From positions 121,800,564 through 121,864,563 of the forward strand of contig CM059971.1 in assembly GCA_030490835.1 (NCBI GenBank): DNA of 64,000 bases, in the 5' to 3' direction. Below, one piece after another: positions 62,497-64,000 of this stretch. The DNA comes from Annona cherimola (taxonomy: Eukaryota; Streptophyta; Magnoliopsida; Magnoliales; Annonaceae). The notes below the pieces were generated by a model. That model saw only the letters and a list, made by a program, of their open reading frames with translations, was not told the DNA's origin and ran no database searches. The position numbers and the translations under genes were made by a program. The stretch's first letter is position 1. Every line of letters begins with the position of its first letter.

Positions 62497-64000
62497 TTAA
62501 TTCGACAATTTTCTACAGACATAAGAAGGAAACATGATTTATTTGCCAATTGCTGTGGTCCGTTTAAGATTCTACAACGCAGAGGGGCCTTAGATTACTG
62601 CATTTATAGAAATCGAACATAGACAAAAAAAAAAAAAAAAAAACCATTCCAGTCTATCACAACAATTTGCAGATATTTGGGCCATTTTACTTGCGCTGTT
62701 GCATTCTCTTTTGAAGTCTCTAATCCCCTAAAAGAGTTATAGCTAATGTTACTTATGTACTTCCCGTTACCGGCTCATGATCATTTTTTTTCATAAGCCT
62801 CCGATTTAAAATAGTTGAAGGAAAGCACAGAAGGGCTAGCCAGCCTGTACCACAACATGCTTTGGAAAACATGATCATAAGCCTATATATAGCTTCCAAA
62901 AGACAAATCTCAATGATCAAAAGAAATGAAATGAAACTCTGTATGTGTCCGTCCCACAGCTGAAAAAGCTTAGTGACTCCTTCGGACTAGCTATCGCAAG
63001 TTACTTTTCTTTTGCTATTATTAAAATTTTTAAGCACACAGCTGAAAGGGAAATGTCTAGCTTGGCCTAGGTACAAAATTTCCAATTTATCAAGAAACCC
63101 ATCTGCTCTGGCATGCATAAATACTAAATAGTCCCGGTTTTGTCTCCCACCATTGGACACGTAACGACCTCCACAATCTTCGACCTTCTGCCAATTGCTT
63201 ATTATCTCTAATTAATCCATTAAGATTAGAAGAAGATTGAAATAAGTCAATTTCTAATGGTAGATGTGCAAACTATGTGCGGCCACATGCATCTTAAACC
63301 CACCCACCCCCACCCTTCGCTTTTTATAAGTGGACCACCAAAATTTCAATTGACAAGTCTTTATCGATATTATAAAATTATAAATTAATATTAAATCCGA
63401 GATTAGGATATATAATCTGAACAACAAGTGGACATAACACCTTACGTTGTCTATCAGGATAAGCCCAGAAGAAGGCTACGTATACATAGGGAGCATCTAG
63501 GCCAATATCATATGAGAAAAATCCTCCAAAGCACATGGGCATACGGACCTTTATCTCTTGGCTTTTTACAAGGGCCCCTTTGTCTCGGCCCTTTTGTCCT
63601 CTTTAATATATGTGCAAAAATATTTTCATAACACGCTTCATTGCCATTGCTGGTGTCCCTCTAAATGTTAACTATGCAAGCGTGGGTTCCAAAGTTTGGC
63701 GCTATTAAGTGGCTTTTAGTATTGTTGATTTCTTTCTTGATATTATAATTAAGTACATTTCTAATTCTCACAGTATTAAGTTAATTTTTCTAATAACTTG
63801 TATAGTAGGAGAAATTTTGTATGAAACCTTCTGACACTGAGAAATTGTAAGACCCCACAACAAAGGGGACTATTTAAATTATCCAGAAGGAGATATCTGA
63901 ACCCGTTACACTCGCCGATTTACCATGACTCACAACGATCATGGTCTGGAATAGCCTTTTTAAGTTTGATAGTCATTTTGAGATAAACCCTTGGGATAAA
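62497..64000. other. Intergenic region to window end, no gene supported
   Basis: Unique-looking AT-rich sequence. A poly-A run lies at 62625-62643. The plus-strand frame at 63428-63631 has no recognisable domain. Confidence 0.4.

Overview
The window is nuclear DNA of a flowering plant. Evidence: GT-AG introns of plant size, a class D (TDY-type) MAP kinase, cytosolic ribosomal protein eL32 genes with plant telo-box promoters, laccase exons, and plant transposon families (hAT, Mutator-like, Tourist-like, LINE, SINE, LTR). The sequence is AT-rich and gene-poor. The species cannot be fixed from sequence alone; the eL32 sequence mixes features I associate with monocots and with other angiosperms.

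Layout. 1-1.1 kb: a Pack-MULE carrying a C-terminal piece of a CBL-interacting protein kinase (CIPK). 2.6-4.5 kb: two tandem, minus-strand laccase 5' ends, one with exons 1-2 and one with exon 1 only. 5.2-6.1 kb: the 3' end of a LINE. 6.9-11.8 kb: a complete hAT transposon with a perfect 8-bp target duplication and a transposase that reads open through four exons. 13-20.3 kb: foldback MITEs and a decayed second hAT (TTF/DUF4371 type) that later received two MITEs. 22.85-23.98 kb: a solo LTR.

24.1-35.65 kb: a direct duplication of a roughly 3.6-kb unit, each copy holding a full three-exon eL32 gene (133 aa, differing by one residue). Copy 1 has a 1.77-kb Mutator-like element next to its TATA box and a 0.41-kb MITE downstream. 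Copy 2 has lost 2 bp at a splice donor, so intron 2 now begins with GC. A third, inverted piece of the eL32 promoter lies just upstream of copy 2 and makes a large imperfect palindrome. 36.7-42.5 kb is mostly MITEs plus a possible second Pack-MULE.

43.6-50.3 kb: a complete minus-strand ten-exon MAP kinase gene (604 aa, MPK20-like) with two SINE insertions and several simple repeats in its introns. 50.7-64 kb: intergenic, with Tourist-like MITEs and no gene I can support.

Likely functional host genes are the two eL32 genes and the MAP kinase. They do not form a pathway together; what links the window is its history of duplication and transposition. All alignments were made by eye. Exon coordinates were checked for frame arithmetic and splice dinucleotides but not against transcripts.
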